Below, one piece after another: positions 53,033 to 62,252 of a stretch of DNA of 64,000 bases. The DNA is taken from assembly GCF_965204935.1 (NCBI RefSeq), contig NZ_CBDBFO010000002.1; one strand, given 5' to 3'. Under the pieces are notes generated by a model. That model was not told the DNA's origin, made no database searches, and was given only the letters and a program-made list of their open reading frames with translations. The position numbers and the translations under genes are program-made. The stretch comes from Hoeflea_A sp965204935. Its GTDB lineage: Bacteria; Pseudomonadota; Alphaproteobacteria; Rhizobiales; Rhizobiaceae. The number at the start of each line of letters is the position of its first letter. The stretch's first letter is position 1.

Positions 53033-54535
53033 TCAAACATCCAGGTTGAAGATGATCGTCTTCAGCTCGGTGAAGGCCTCGATCGAGGTAAATCCGCCCT
53101 CGCGCCCGACGCCGCTGGACCGGAATCCGCCAAACGGTGAGTTCGGCATGAACGCGTATCCGTTGACACCGACCGTGCCCGTTCTCAGGCCCTGGGCTAC
53201 CCGCCATGACCGTCCCGGACTGCCCGTGTAAACACCGGACGACAAACCGAACTTGGAGTTGTTGGCGATCTTGATCGCCTCTTCCTCGGTCTCGAACGGG
53301 ATCACCGATAGCACCGGTCCGAAAATTTCCTCCTGGGCGATGGTTGCATTCTCGGGAACGTTCTTGAAAAGGGTCGGATTGAACCAGTTGCCGTCCGACA
53401 GATCGCCCCCTGGCACATCACCGCCGAAGGCCAGCTCCGCTTCCTCGGCGCCGATCTGGCTGTAGTGCTGGACCTTGTCGAGCTGCTTCCTGCTGATAAG
53501 GGGCGAAGATGTCGTCGACGGATCGAATGGATCGCCGAACTTGACGCTTTTGGTCTGTTCCTCGGCAAAGGTGACGAAATCGTCGTAGATGTCCCGGTGG
53601 ACCAGCGCGCGGCTGGTGGTCGAGCACACCTGGCCCGACAGGAACATGCTCATCATCGCCATGACCTGGGACGAGGCTGCCTTGAGATCAGGCACGTCGG
53701 GAAAGACGATTGCAGCGCTCTTGCCGCCGAGTTCCAGCGTGACCCGCTTGATGCCTTCGGCGGCCACTTTCTGTATGTGCTCGCCGACGGCGGCAGATCC
53801 GGTAAAACAGATTTTTTCGACACCGTCGTGGTGGGTCATCGCATCGCCCGTCACGCCATCGCCTGTCACGTATTGGAAAACGCCAGGCGGCAGGTCCGCC
53901 TCCTGAATGAGCTCCGCCATTCTTGTGCTGGCATGCGGGGCCAGTTCAGACGATTTCATGAGGATCGTGCAGCCGGCAGCCAGGGCAGGCGCCACTTTTT
54001 CCGGAAACTGCAGGAGCGGCGCATTCCACGGTGTGATGCCGACTGTCACTCCGACCGGCTCGCGCACCGTTACCATCTTGAAGTTCGCACTCTGCTCGAA
54101 CTGCGGGTAGGTCTCGCCAAGTATCTTGTCGATCCAGCCGGCGTGGTGACGAAAGATCTTGCCGCCCAGTTCCCCGGTGAAATTGACCGCCACGCACAAG
54201 CCGTGAGGAACGGCGTTGTCGAGTGTCTGGAGCCGGGTCAACTCGTCCGAATGCTTGTCGAACAGATCAGCAATCCGCAGCAGGACCTTGGTCCGGTCGG
54301 CGGCCTTCATTTTCGGCCACGGTCCCTCATCGAACGCCTTGCGCGCCGCCCTGACGGCGCGGTCGACTTCTTCAGCGTCGGCCAGCGGGACGTCCGCGAT
54401 TTTTTCGTTGGTCGCCGGATTGTAGTGCGCAATGCTGCGGTCGCCGGACGGGTCGACCCATTCACCATCTATCAGAAACCGGTTGGACGAAACGCCAAGC
54501 TGATCCCTGACCGGCAATACGGAAATCTTGTTCAT
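53033..54535 (-). CDS. Aldehyde dehydrogenase (ALDH superfamily) 2
   Basis: The 500-residue protein has the catalytic Cys in LSGQVCSTTSR near residue 300, the Glu in LELGGKSAAI and the cofactor loop FTGSAAVGEHI. It resembles aldehyde dehydrogenase 1 of this window along its whole length, including the C-terminal SIEAFTELKT, and is probably a paralogue. The ATG follows GAGGAGACG. It lies downstream of the sugar-type ABC genes on the same strand and may be cotranscribed, across a 128-base gap. Confidence 0.94.
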   Translation of the reverse strand: MNKISVLPVRDQLGVSSNRFLIDGEWVDPSGDRSIAHYNPATNEKIADVPLADAEEVDRAVRAARKAFDEGPWPKMKAADRTKVLLRIADLFDKHSDELTRLQTLDNAVPHGLCVAVNFTGELGGKIFRHHAGWIDKILGETYPQFEQSANFKMVTVREPVGVTVGITPWNAPLLQFPEKVAPALAAGCTILMKSSELAPHASTRMAELIQEADLPPGVFQYVTGDGVTGDAMTHHDGVEKICFTGSAAVGEHIQKVAAEGIKRVTLELGGKSAAIVFPDVPDLKAASSQVMAMMSMFLSGQVCSTTSRALVHRDIYDDFVTFAEEQTKSVKFGDPFDPSTTSSPLISRKQLDKVQHYSQIGAEEAELAFGGDVPGGDLSDGNWFNPTLFKNVPENATIAQEEIFGPVLSVIPFETEEEAIKIANNSKFGLSSGVYTGSPGRSWRVAQGLRTGTVGVNGYAFMPNSPFGGFRSSGVGREGGFTSIEAFTELKTIIFNLDV

Positions 54536-54662
54536 TACTTTCGTCTCCTCTAATCCGATTGGACGGATCCAAATTCAATTCGATTGCGGAACCTCAGCGG
54601 CCGTCGATCGGATTCCGATCACATCGACGCTTCATAAGGCTTAGCAGCCCATCTGTTCACGT

Positions 54663-55652
54663 TCACGACCGTCTGCTGCGAACATAGGCATCCATGGCAA
54701 CCGCAATGACCAGGATGGCGCCCTGTGCAAAAAGCTGCGACGCGTTGGACAATGAGAGCGTGTCGAACACGTTGCGCAACGTTGCAAGAATAAGAAGCCC
54801 GATGAGCGTGCGCCAAAGCGCACCTTCGCCCCCGAACAATGTGGTGCCGCCAATAATGACGATCGCGATGGCGTTCAGCGAAACATCGCCCGCAAGGTTC
54901 GCCTGTCCCACATTCGTTCGGGAGGCAATCAATATCCCGCCGAGCACCGAAAAAAAGCCGGACAGCACGTAAGTCGACACCGAGATGGCCGTTGTGCGCA
55001 TCCCCGCAAGGTAGGCCGCTTCGCGATTTCCGCCGATGGCATAGACGCACCTGCCCCATGTCGTCTTGTGAAGGACGAAAGACATCACCAGGAACGTGGC
55101 GATGAGCAGATAGACCGAATAGGTGATGTCGAACAGCCTGTCCCTGCCGAGCGTGTCGAAACCCTCGACGGAACGGGCCATGATGGGTGCCGAATCGGAG
55201 ATGATGAACGCGAGGCCCGTGATCATCGAAGCGCTTCCCAGGGTCGCGACAAGCGGATTGACATTGAGGAAATTGATCAGCACCCCGTTGGCGAGGCCCA
55301 GCAGACAGCCGACCATGAGCGCCAGCAACATGGAGGGAAGGACCGGAATTCCCATGGTCGCCAGCTTGGCGTAGACAACCGCCCCGAGCGCGTACATGGC
55401 ACCTGCGGACAGATCGAAACCGCCGCCTATGATGACAAAGGTTGCCCCGATGGCGACCATTCCCACTGCCGCGTTCTGGGCAAATATGTTCCTGACATTT
55501 CCGAAACTGAAGAAGTTCTGGTTCAGGGAAAACGCAATAACCAGCACCAGCACCAGAACAACGACCATTCCATAGGCCGCAAATAGATCGAACATTCTCT
55601 GCTCGGTGCTCTTGGCTGGCGATCCGCTGGGCAACTCTGCGACTTCACTCAT
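54663..55652 (-). CDS. ABC transporter permease, ribose/RbsC type
   Basis: The 329-residue membrane protein has about ten hydrophobic segments. The family signature region VIIGGGFDLSAGAMYALGAV and the cytoplasmic coupling region VYAIGGNREAAYLAGMRT are visible. It should form the channel for the substrate delivered by the binding protein encoded upstream. The RbsC family handles sugars and also polyols or autoinducers. Confidence 0.93.
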   Translation of the reverse strand: MSEVAELPSGSPAKSTEQRMFDLFAAYGMVVVLVLVLVIAFSLNQNFFSFGNVRNIFAQNAAVGMVAIGATFVIIGGGFDLSAGAMYALGAVVYAKLATMGIPVLPSMLLALMVGCLLGLANGVLINFLNVNPLVATLGSASMITGLAFIISDSAPIMARSVEGFDTLGRDRLFDITYSVYLLIATFLVMSFVLHKTTWGRCVYAIGGNREAAYLAGMRTTAISVSTYVLSGFFSVLGGILIASRTNVGQANLAGDVSLNAIAIVIIGGTTLFGGEGALWRTLIGLLILATLRNVFDTLSLSNASQLFAQGAILVIAVAMDAYVRSRRS

Positions 55653-55667
55653 TTGCTTCTCCCATGG

Positions 55668-57224
55668 TCACATCGCAACCCTTTGCGATTCCTCGTTTTC
55701 AACACCGAAAGCCAGATTCAGGATGCCCGATATGGTGATGGCCGTGTCCGCGGCATCCAGCTCCCCCGCCAGGTGCCCTTCATGCAGAACAGCGACCCGA
55801 TCGCTGATCGCAACGACCTCTTCGAGTTCAGAGGAAACGAAAACAACAGCGCAACCCTGGTCGGCCAGGCTGCGCAGACTCCCTATGATTTCAGCCTTTG
55901 CGCCGATGTCGATGCCGCGCGTCGGTTCATCGGCCAGCAGAATTCTGGGTTTGTTGGTGCTGGCACGCGCCAGAAGCAGTTTTTGCTGATTGCCGCCCGA
56001 CAATGTTCCGGCAAGTGAGCCCAGTCGACCCGGATCAAATCCGTAGTTGACCGCAGGTTCCCCGGCAGCGAGCTGCATTTTCTTTTCAGAAACCACCCAG
56101 GAACCGATCAATTCGCGCAGCCTTGAAACACCGATATTCTCGGCAGCCGACAGAAGCGGTATCACCCCCTGATGCTTTCGGTCCTCCGGGATCAGTATGA
56201 TGCCGTGACCGCGGGCCTGTATGACGGATTGAGGCCAGCTGACCTCCTTGCCAGACACGATCATTTTGCCGGTGGATGCAGGTTCGAGCCCGGAGATGCA
56301 CCGCAGGAATTCGGTCCGCCCGGATCCAACCAGTCCGCCGATACCGAGGATTTCGCCGGACCTTATCGACAGCGAAATCGGCGCCAATACGCCGGGCAAT
56401 GTCACATCCTCGACCCTGAGAATCTCGGACCGGCTTTGCTTTGCAACCTTGTGCCCGCCGCCCTCGATCACATCCTCCATCATCTCGGCGGTCTTGCTTT
56501 CACCGAGCATGTGGTGGACGAGCTCGTGTTTCTCAACACCGGCCCGTTCAAGATTGGCCACCAGCCTTCCCTCCCTGAAAACCGTGATCCGGTCGGAGAT
56601 TTCGAGGACCTCATCCAGGTTGTGGCTGACGAACACGACCGTATAGCCGTCCGCCCGAAGTCGCTTGACGAGACTGAGAAATGCTTCTCGTTCCGGTCGT
56701 GCCAAAGCAGCAGTCGGTTCGTCGAACAAGAGCGTCCTGGCGCCTGAAGCCAATCCCCTGATGATTTCCAGAACCTGCTGCTCGGCGACCGACAATTGGC
56801 CCGAAGGGACCTCCGGCTGCGCCGCGACGCCGATTTCGTCACAGAGTTCCTCGTAGCGTTTCCGCATATTGGTGGAGTCCAGCACACCCCAATTGGACAG
56901 GAAATTTCCCAGAAAGACGTTCTGGGAGGGTGTCAGGTTGGGTGCGATCGTGAGTTCCTGATAAATCGTCGCAACACCGGCTTCACGCATTTCGCGAGGC
57001 CGGCCGGCGGGCGCCTGAGCGCCCGCGACCAAGACATGCCCTGCAGTGGGAACCGTTCGACCGCTTGTGATGCCCAGACAGGTGGACTTTCCGGCACCGT
57101 TCTCACCAATCAGGGCATGGACGGACCCGCTCACGACTTCGAAGTTGATGTCCGTCAGAGCCCTGATCGGCCCATATTGTTTGGACACGTTGACAAAGCT
57201 CAGCGCTGGCGAGTCGCCCGGCAT
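55668..57224 (-). CDS. ABC transporter ATPase, ribose/RbsA type
   Basis: The 518-residue protein has two ABC domains. The first has Walker A GENGAGKST, the signature region LSVAEQQ and LLFDEPTAAL. The second has a degenerate Walker A GGLVGSGRTE, which is normal for RbsA-type proteins, then LSGGNQQK and LLADEPTRGIDIG. It powers the permease from the cytoplasmic side. It lies between the binding-protein and permease genes. Confidence 0.95.
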   Translation of the reverse strand: MPGDSPALSFVNVSKQYGPIRALTDINFEVVSGSVHALIGENGAGKSTCLGITSGRTVPTAGHVLVAGAQAPAGRPREMREAGVATIYQELTIAPNLTPSQNVFLGNFLSNWGVLDSTNMRKRYEELCDEIGVAAQPEVPSGQLSVAEQQVLEIIRGLASGARTLLFDEPTAALARPEREAFLSLVKRLRADGYTVVFVSHNLDEVLEISDRITVFREGRLVANLERAGVEKHELVHHMLGESKTAEMMEDVIEGGGHKVAKQSRSEILRVEDVTLPGVLAPISLSIRSGEILGIGGLVGSGRTEFLRCISGLEPASTGKMIVSGKEVSWPQSVIQARGHGIILIPEDRKHQGVIPLLSAAENIGVSRLRELIGSWVVSEKKMQLAAGEPAVNYGFDPGRLGSLAGTLSGGNQQKLLLARASTNKPRILLADEPTRGIDIGAKAEIIGSLRSLADQGCAVVFVSSELEEVVAISDRVAVLHEGHLAGELDAADTAITISGILNLAFGVENEESQRVAM

Positions 57225-57252
57225 TGAAAGACACTCCCGTTGCGAGGATCAC

Positions 57253-58317
57253 TCAGTACTCTGGGCTGTAGGTGTCGAGATTGTCAGCCTTGATCAAAAC
57301 GGGATTGTTAATGTCACCCAGAACAAGACCATCCTGGACAGGAGGCGGCATCACACCAAACTGCCAGACACCGAGAATTGCGCCAAGCGACTGCCGGACA
57401 TGCGTTCTTGGACCGAATGTTGCGGATGCCGTGATTGCACCGTCGCGAATGAGCGGAACTGAGTCTTTGCCGGCTCCGATGTCATACACGGCGACATCGT
57501 TGAGCCGGCCGGCATCCTCCAGCGCATTGATGGCACCGACGGTCATGTCCGAATAGGCGGACAGGATCACGTTGACTTCCGGGTGAGCCACCAGCAGGGT
57601 CTCGATCTTTGCCTGGGCGTCTGCCGCGGTGAAGTCACCATAGGCCTGACCGACGAATTCGAAATCGTTGTCAGCGGCCGACAGGCGCTCGGCCCCGGCT
57701 TCCAGTGCATTGGTGATCGTCAGCCCGGCAAAACCCTTCATCAGAAGCGCTTTCGAGTCTTCACCTGCACGGTCGGCAACAACGGTGTCCATCCAGCGGC
57801 CGATATAGTCGACGGTTTCCGCCGCTCCTACATAGGTGATGATGCCCGGTTCCCACTGCTCAGCGAAGGGAAGCATGTCACGCCCGCAAATGGAGATGTT
57901 GGATGTGGCAACCACGATGTTCTTGCCGGCGGCATCCTTCGTCACGACATCGCACATGAGGTTGCTGTCCACAGGTGTGACGTACCAGGCGTTGAAGTCT
58001 CCGTTTTCGAGAACGTTTTCAAGCTGGTCCATCTGGATCTGGGCATTGAACTGCGCGTCGAAGACCTCGAGCTCAAAGCCCTTCTCCTTGGCAATTCTCT
58101 CAGCCTCGTCGACCATGGCCACGACGTAGTTGTTCGATTTGGTGGCGATGAAAAACGCGACCTTCAAAGGAGTCTCACCCGGAATTTCGATGGGCTTGTT
58201 GAGACCCACATCCACTGAATGTCCCCCGGGCGGAGACAGTATGTCCGCGTGTGCGGTTCCGGCCATCAGGATGGCTGCGAAACCGGCAAATGCCGTTTTT
58301 TTCAAGATTCCCTGCAT
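57253..58317 (-). CDS. Periplasmic sugar-type binding protein (RbsB-like)
   Basis: From the ATG at 58317 (after GGGAGG) the product is 354 residues with a signal peptide (GFAAILMAGTAHA). The mature part begins with a longer leader than usual before LKVAFFIATKSNNYVVAMVDEAE, the first strand and helix of the RbsB/LacI-type binding fold. The ligand is unknown; linkage to aldehyde dehydrogenase and a lactonase suits a sugar, polyol or related hydroxylated compound. It heads the ABC operon, with motif copy h upstream. Confidence 0.92.
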   Translation of the reverse strand: MQGILKKTAFAGFAAILMAGTAHADILSPPGGHSVDVGLNKPIEIPGETPLKVAFFIATKSNNYVVAMVDEAERIAKEKGFELEVFDAQFNAQIQMDQLENVLENGDFNAWYVTPVDSNLMCDVVTKDAAGKNIVVATSNISICGRDMLPFAEQWEPGIITYVGAAETVDYIGRWMDTVVADRAGEDSKALLMKGFAGLTITNALEAGAERLSAADNDFEFVGQAYGDFTAADAQAKIETLLVAHPEVNVILSAYSDMTVGAINALEDAGRLNDVAVYDIGAGKDSVPLIRDGAITASATFGPRTHVRQSLGAILGVWQFGVMPPPVQDGLVLGDINNPVLIKADNLDTYSPEY

Positions 58318-58347
58318 TTTTTCCTCCCATTTGGTCTGCAAAATGCT

Positions 58348-58370
58348 AAGTATCCCTAATTTTAGAACAA
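58348..58370 (-). promoter_or_regulatory. Island motif copy h
   Basis: On the minus strand, TTGTTCTAAAATTAGGGATA lies between the divergent sugar-binding protein and AraC-type regulator genes. It is a putative operator and close to copy g. Confidence 0.5.
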
Positions 58371-58487
58371 GTCAATGCGGTAAGTAAAGACGAAAAATCC
58401 GGCGGTTCATCGGAAACGCTCGCTGATTTGGACGAAGCCCCGACTGAATTGCCGGTAGAAGGCGCACCCTGCGGAAGGACAGAACCC

Positions 58488-59246
58488 GTGGCTGATCTGA
58501 AGGCGAAATTGACCAGCTTTCCGGCAGGCGGCGGTGCGTTCAATCTCGAACGCCTGACCATCGGCGTGTTCCGCAACGACCAGCCCACCCATCGGCTCAG
58601 CCTCGGCAGTGACAAGGCCGAGACCATTCCCCTGAAGGCCAACCAGGGCTGGATCCTGCCGCCGGGCGCGACCGGTGTCTGCACCTACGACATCCCGCTT
58701 GAAGTGATGATGGTCGAGGTCGCTCCGCGGGTGCTGTCGGAGGTCGGCATGCCCGATCCCGAATCGATCTCGCCCGTCGTCGGCGATCTCGATCCGCTCA
58801 CACTTCAGCTCGCGATGGGCGCGGAAAACTTCAACAGGGGCGGAACCCTCTACAGGGAAACCATGCACCGGGCGCTTGCGGTGCAACTGACCGATGCCCT
58901 GCAGACGGTGGAAAACCCGGCGCGGTCGATCGAGGATGTCCGCCTTCGTCGGGTGGTGGACTATATCCATGACAATCTGGCCGAGGACCTGACGCTGGAA
59001 TCCATGTCCGGACTGGCGGCCATGAGCGGCTTTCATTTCAGCCGTGCCTTCAAAGCGGCAACCGGCAAGAGCCCGCTGCAATTCGTCATCGCGGAGCGCA
59101 TCGAGCTGGCCAAGGTGCTGCTGAAGACCACTGGCCTCACCGTCTCGGAAATCTGTTTCCGGACCGGCTACAACGACCAGTCCCGCTTCGGTCAGCATTT
59201 CAAGCGCGCCACCGGAACGACGCCCGCCGCTTTTCGCGCGCAATAG
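58488..59246 (+). CDS. AraC-family transcriptional regulator
   Basis: From the GTG at 58488, which follows GGAAGGAC, the product is 253 residues; the frame can be extended to a TTG at 58428 without a good ribosome binding site. The C-terminal 100 residues hold two helix-turn-helix units: LTLESMSGLAAMSGFHFSRA and VSEICFRTGYNDQSRFGQHF, a close match to the family signature. The N-terminal domain is short and effector-binding by inference. It is divergent from the ABC operon and probably controls it. It is unlike the two larger AraC proteins on the left. Confidence 0.9.
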   Translation: MADLKAKLTSFPAGGGAFNLERLTIGVFRNDQPTHRLSLGSDKAETIPLKANQGWILPPGATGVCTYDIPLEVMMVEVAPRVLSEVGMPDPESISPVVGDLDPLTLQLAMGAENFNRGGTLYRETMHRALAVQLTDALQTVENPARSIEDVRLRRVVDYIHDNLAEDLTLESMSGLAAMSGFHFSRAFKAATGKSPLQFVIAERIELAKVLLKTTGLTVSEICFRTGYNDQSRFGQHFKRATGTTPAAFRAQ

Positions 59247-59327
59247 GCCCAGACGGAACAACAGCAAGAAACGCATAACAATGCGCAATTTTCATGCACA
59301 CCGAGCGATTGAAAGCTGATCAACGGG

Positions 59328-59352
59328 CGTGTTCTATTAAACAGGACAAAAT
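59328..59352 (+). promoter_or_regulatory. Island motif copy i
   Basis: CGTGTTCTATTAAACAGGAC continues as AAAAT, upstream of the SMP-30 lactonase gene. It keeps TGTTCTAWW and the GGA element. It is a weaker putative operator. Confidence 0.4.
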
Positions 59353-59415
59353 CTTTTATTCAGATCATGGATGCGGCACTGAACATCGGCGACCCGTCGC
59401 CCGAGGGAGGAAATA

Positions 59416-60303
59416 ATGAAACAACTGCTCGCAGCCGCAGCCGTGGCATCGCTGACCGCCACCGGTGCGATGGCGGAGACCAAGATCCTTCACGAAGGAG
59501 CCCTGTTTCCAGAAGGCGCCTTGTTTCATGAGGGTGCGCATTTTTTTGTCGAGCTGGTCGCGGACCGGGTGGTCAAGCTCGACGGCGGCAATCACGTCGT
59601 GTTTTGGGACGGCAATGGCTGCGCTCCGGCCTCGGTGATCGATCACGATGGAGGATTTGTCGTCGCGTGCAATGGCGGCAGCGCGATCGTCAGGCTGGAT
59701 GCCGATGGCAACGAGTTGTGGCGCAAGGGCAGGGACGACAGCGGCGTCAACATGAACCAGCCGAACGACCTGACGCACGGTGGCAACGGTGACCTTTGGT
59801 TTACGGCGAGTGGTGCGCCCGATCCCGCACAGCAGCCCCAAGGGCAGGTATTCCACATGACGGCCGGGGGCGATGTAACCCTGGCTGCCGAGGGTCTTTC
59901 CTATGCCAACGGGCTGGCGGTCGTTCCGAACGGCAACACGCTTCTGGTGGCAGACATGTTCACCAGTCGCATCCTCGCCTATCCGATCGAGGGCTCATCC
60001 CTCGGCGAACCAAAAGTCTGGGCGGACCTCGCAAGCATCGCGCCGAACGGCGACGGCGCCCTGCCGCCCTTCCCCGACGGCATGGAATTCGGACCGGATG
60101 GAAATCTTTATATCGCCATCTGGGGCGGCAAGAAGATCGTCGTCTTGGACGCGGCCGGAGAGGTCGCAAAAGAGATCCCCACCCCTCTTCTGGGCACAAC
60201 GAATCTCACATTCATCGATCCCGAAACACTTCTGGTGACAGGAGTGCATGACATATCTGGCGCTCCCTTTGCCGGCGACGTCATAGAGATGAAGTTGAAT
60301 TAG
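59416..60303 (+). CDS. Periplasmic SMP-30/gluconolactonase-family protein
   Basis: The 295-residue protein has a signal peptide (LLAAAAVASLTATGAMA) and the six-bladed propeller pattern of SMP-30 lactonases: PEGALFHEGAHFF near the start, NQPNDLTHGGNGDLWFTA and PDGMEFGPDGNLYIAIWGG carrying likely metal ligands. It would hydrolyse a lactone in the periplasm. The N-terminus repeats EGALF in two adjacent copies. The ATG follows GGGAGGAAATA. It is the last island gene before the IS66 element and stands near the sugar-type ABC operon. Confidence 0.9.
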   Translation: MKQLLAAAAVASLTATGAMAETKILHEGALFPEGALFHEGAHFFVELVADRVVKLDGGNHVVFWDGNGCAPASVIDHDGGFVVACNGGSAIVRLDADGNELWRKGRDDSGVNMNQPNDLTHGGNGDLWFTASGAPDPAQQPQGQVFHMTAGGDVTLAAEGLSYANGLAVVPNGNTLLVADMFTSRILAYPIEGSSLGEPKVWADLASIAPNGDGALPPFPDGMEFGPDGNLYIAIWGGKKIVVLDAAGEVAKEIPTPLLGTTNLTFIDPETLLVTGVHDISGAPFAGDVIEMKLN

Positions 60304-60464
60304 TGGTGGTGGATGTACCAATACGCGGAACAAATGACCGCAGAAACGCTCTAGCGGTCAGATCACCTGCCGATTTTCTGGAAAGATCAGCGTTCAAAAC
60401 CGGGATTTTCATCTGATCACCCGGCACAAGCTGCCGAACTCATGGGTGTGGAGAAACACGTCGT

Positions 60465-62117
60465 GTAACTACCCAGCTACCCTATCAAGCTGGATTTGAT
60501 GGAATGTATTGAGGTCACGGATAAGCTGAACGGGGCTTGTGCTCAAGGCTCTCAGAACATCCCAGCTTTGCTTTCGCGCTGTTTCGACAACGGTGCGTAG
60601 AATGCAGTAGTTTTCAGCGCCTGTCTCAGTCCTGAAGCTTCCGGAGACCTTCTGCCGAACCTTTGTCATGCGCAGGTCACGTTCGGCTTCGTTGTTCGTG
60701 AAGGGGACATTCAGATCATTGAAAAAGAGCAGGACCGCGGCCTTATGTGTTCGCATCCGTCTCGCCAGATTATGTCCAGCCCGTCGCTTCGGGCGACCGC
60801 GTTTGCCGGTCGTTGGACGTGCAAGCGGTGGCAGGCCTTCATGGAATTTGATCGCCCGGTCGCAACAGGCATCAAACCTCTGATCGATCTGATGGGCATG
60901 TTCCGGACTGACCGCTGACTTGCCTTGATCGCGTGCGATTTGTGTCAGCGTCAGGGCGTCGCACAAAAGGGCTTTCATATCCGTCGCCCAGGGTTCCCTG
61001 TCGTGATCGATTACGGCCTGCAACTCCCGGAGCAGATGCGCATTGCAAAGACCATGCTCCACGGCCTCCAGCGCCAAATAGGGTGGCCAGCAATCGTGAA
61101 CGATCGTTCCTGCCAGTCCCGATGGGATATCACCTCGCCCGGTCCCGAGCCGAAGATGACTGAGGGATGTGGAACACAGCATATGCAGCCAGCGCGTCTT
61201 GCCGGCAATCCGCAAGCCGGTCTCATCCAGATGCTTCACGGCAACAGCTGTGCCGGACAGCAGTTCCCTTACCCTGTCCGCGAAAACGCGCATGCTGTCG
61301 GCCTTTTTGGCGATCAGACTGGCCAGCGTCGCCGGGGCGACCCTGATCTTGTAGAGGTCCGAGAAGATCCGCGCCAGGCGATCCTCGGGAATGCAGTGCT
61401 GTGTTTGCAAATAGGCCGCCAACGCAGCGATTTCGTCACCATACTGGGCGGGGGCTTTCACGGTCTCGGGAAAGGCAGCGCGCACCAGCGTGCCACAGGA
61501 CCGGCATCGACAGGTATGGGCTCTGTGTTCGGTGATGAAAAGAGGCGGAGGCGGCGCAAGGCCAAACACCTGGCGCGCGGCAAAACCTGTGGCGGCCTCA
61601 GACGATAGCGTCGCACTGCAGCGCGTGCACTGATGTGGATAGTGATGGACGAGCGCATCCGGTGTCGCGACCTGCTTCAGCGTTGTGCCCTTATGGCCAT
61701 GTTGGCCACCAGACTTGCGGCCTGATTTGCCGCGCAAGCTCCTGGTGCGTTTTTCTCTGGCCGCTGGCTTCGCCAGCCCGTCACTGGACGGCGGTTTACT
61801 GCTGTTGGAACTGTTCAACCCCAGCCGTCGTTCAAGATCAGAGACCCGCTGAACAAGCGAGGCGTTCTGATCCCGCAACTGTCTGTTCTGTTTCTCAAGT
61901 TCATCGACACGAGCTTGCAAGAGAGCATTTTGAGCGGCAAGCTCCATGACCAGATCAATGAGGTCCGGTTTTGACAGGGCGCTGAGGCGATCGCGGGTGA
62001 GACGAGTTTGCTGCATCATGCGCTCATGGAGTCAGAAACGACCGCGTCAGGAAAGCCTGTCAACCTGATTCAAATCGTCGCACACTCACATTGCAAATCT
62101 GGTAGCTGGGTAGTTAC
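60465..62117 (-). mobile_element. IS66-family insertion sequence with tnpC only
   Basis: The 17-bp perfect inverted ends are GTAACTACCCAGCTACC at 60465-60481 and its complement at 62101-62117. An 8-bp direct repeat CACGTCGT flanks the element at 60457-60464 and 62118-62125, the usual IS66 target duplication. The 1,653-bp element has a tnpC gene but no room for tnpA or tnpB, as in the ISBst12-like subgroup. Confidence 0.95.
60469..62019 (-). CDS. tnpC: IS66-family transposase TnpC
   Basis: The 516-residue protein has an N-terminal leucine-rich coiled coil (ELEKQNRQLRDQNASL), the LNSSNSSKPPSSDG linker, a zinc-finger region with CTRCSATL and CRCRSC, and the DDE core: Asp in KHLDETGLRI, Asp in VHDCWPPY and Glu in FTNNEAERDLRM. 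The length and motifs are those of a complete TnpC. The start ATG at 62019 has one alternative codon directly after it. Confidence 0.95.
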   Translation of the reverse strand: MMQQTRLTRDRLSALSKPDLIDLVMELAAQNALLQARVDELEKQNRQLRDQNASLVQRVSDLERRLGLNSSNSSKPPSSDGLAKPAAREKRTRSLRGKSGRKSGGQHGHKGTTLKQVATPDALVHHYPHQCTRCSATLSSEAATGFAARQVFGLAPPPPLFITEHRAHTCRCRSCGTLVRAAFPETVKAPAQYGDEIAALAAYLQTQHCIPEDRLARIFSDLYKIRVAPATLASLIAKKADSMRVFADRVRELLSGTAVAVKHLDETGLRIAGKTRWLHMLCSTSLSHLRLGTGRGDIPSGLAGTIVHDCWPPYLALEAVEHGLCNAHLLRELQAVIDHDREPWATDMKALLCDALTLTQIARDQGKSAVSPEHAHQIDQRFDACCDRAIKFHEGLPPLARPTTGKRGRPKRRAGHNLARRMRTHKAAVLLFFNDLNVPFTNNEAERDLRMTKVRQKVSGSFRTETGAENYCILRTVVETARKQSWDVLRALSTSPVQLIRDLNTFHQIQLDRVAG

Positions 62118-62252
62118 CACGTCGTCAGATTATCGCGTTTGTGGGAACACCGGTCACCTGCGATCGACACTGATCCATGCGGATCTTTATTCAAGCTCAG
62201 CGTTTTTGCAACCCATGCGAAACCCGGGCGATCAATTGCCGACTCCCGTCGA

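Noticed and set aside
56285..56360. Degenerate Walker A in the second ATPase domain as a defect
   Set aside because: Loss of the canonical P-loop in the second domain is normal for RbsA-type ATPases.
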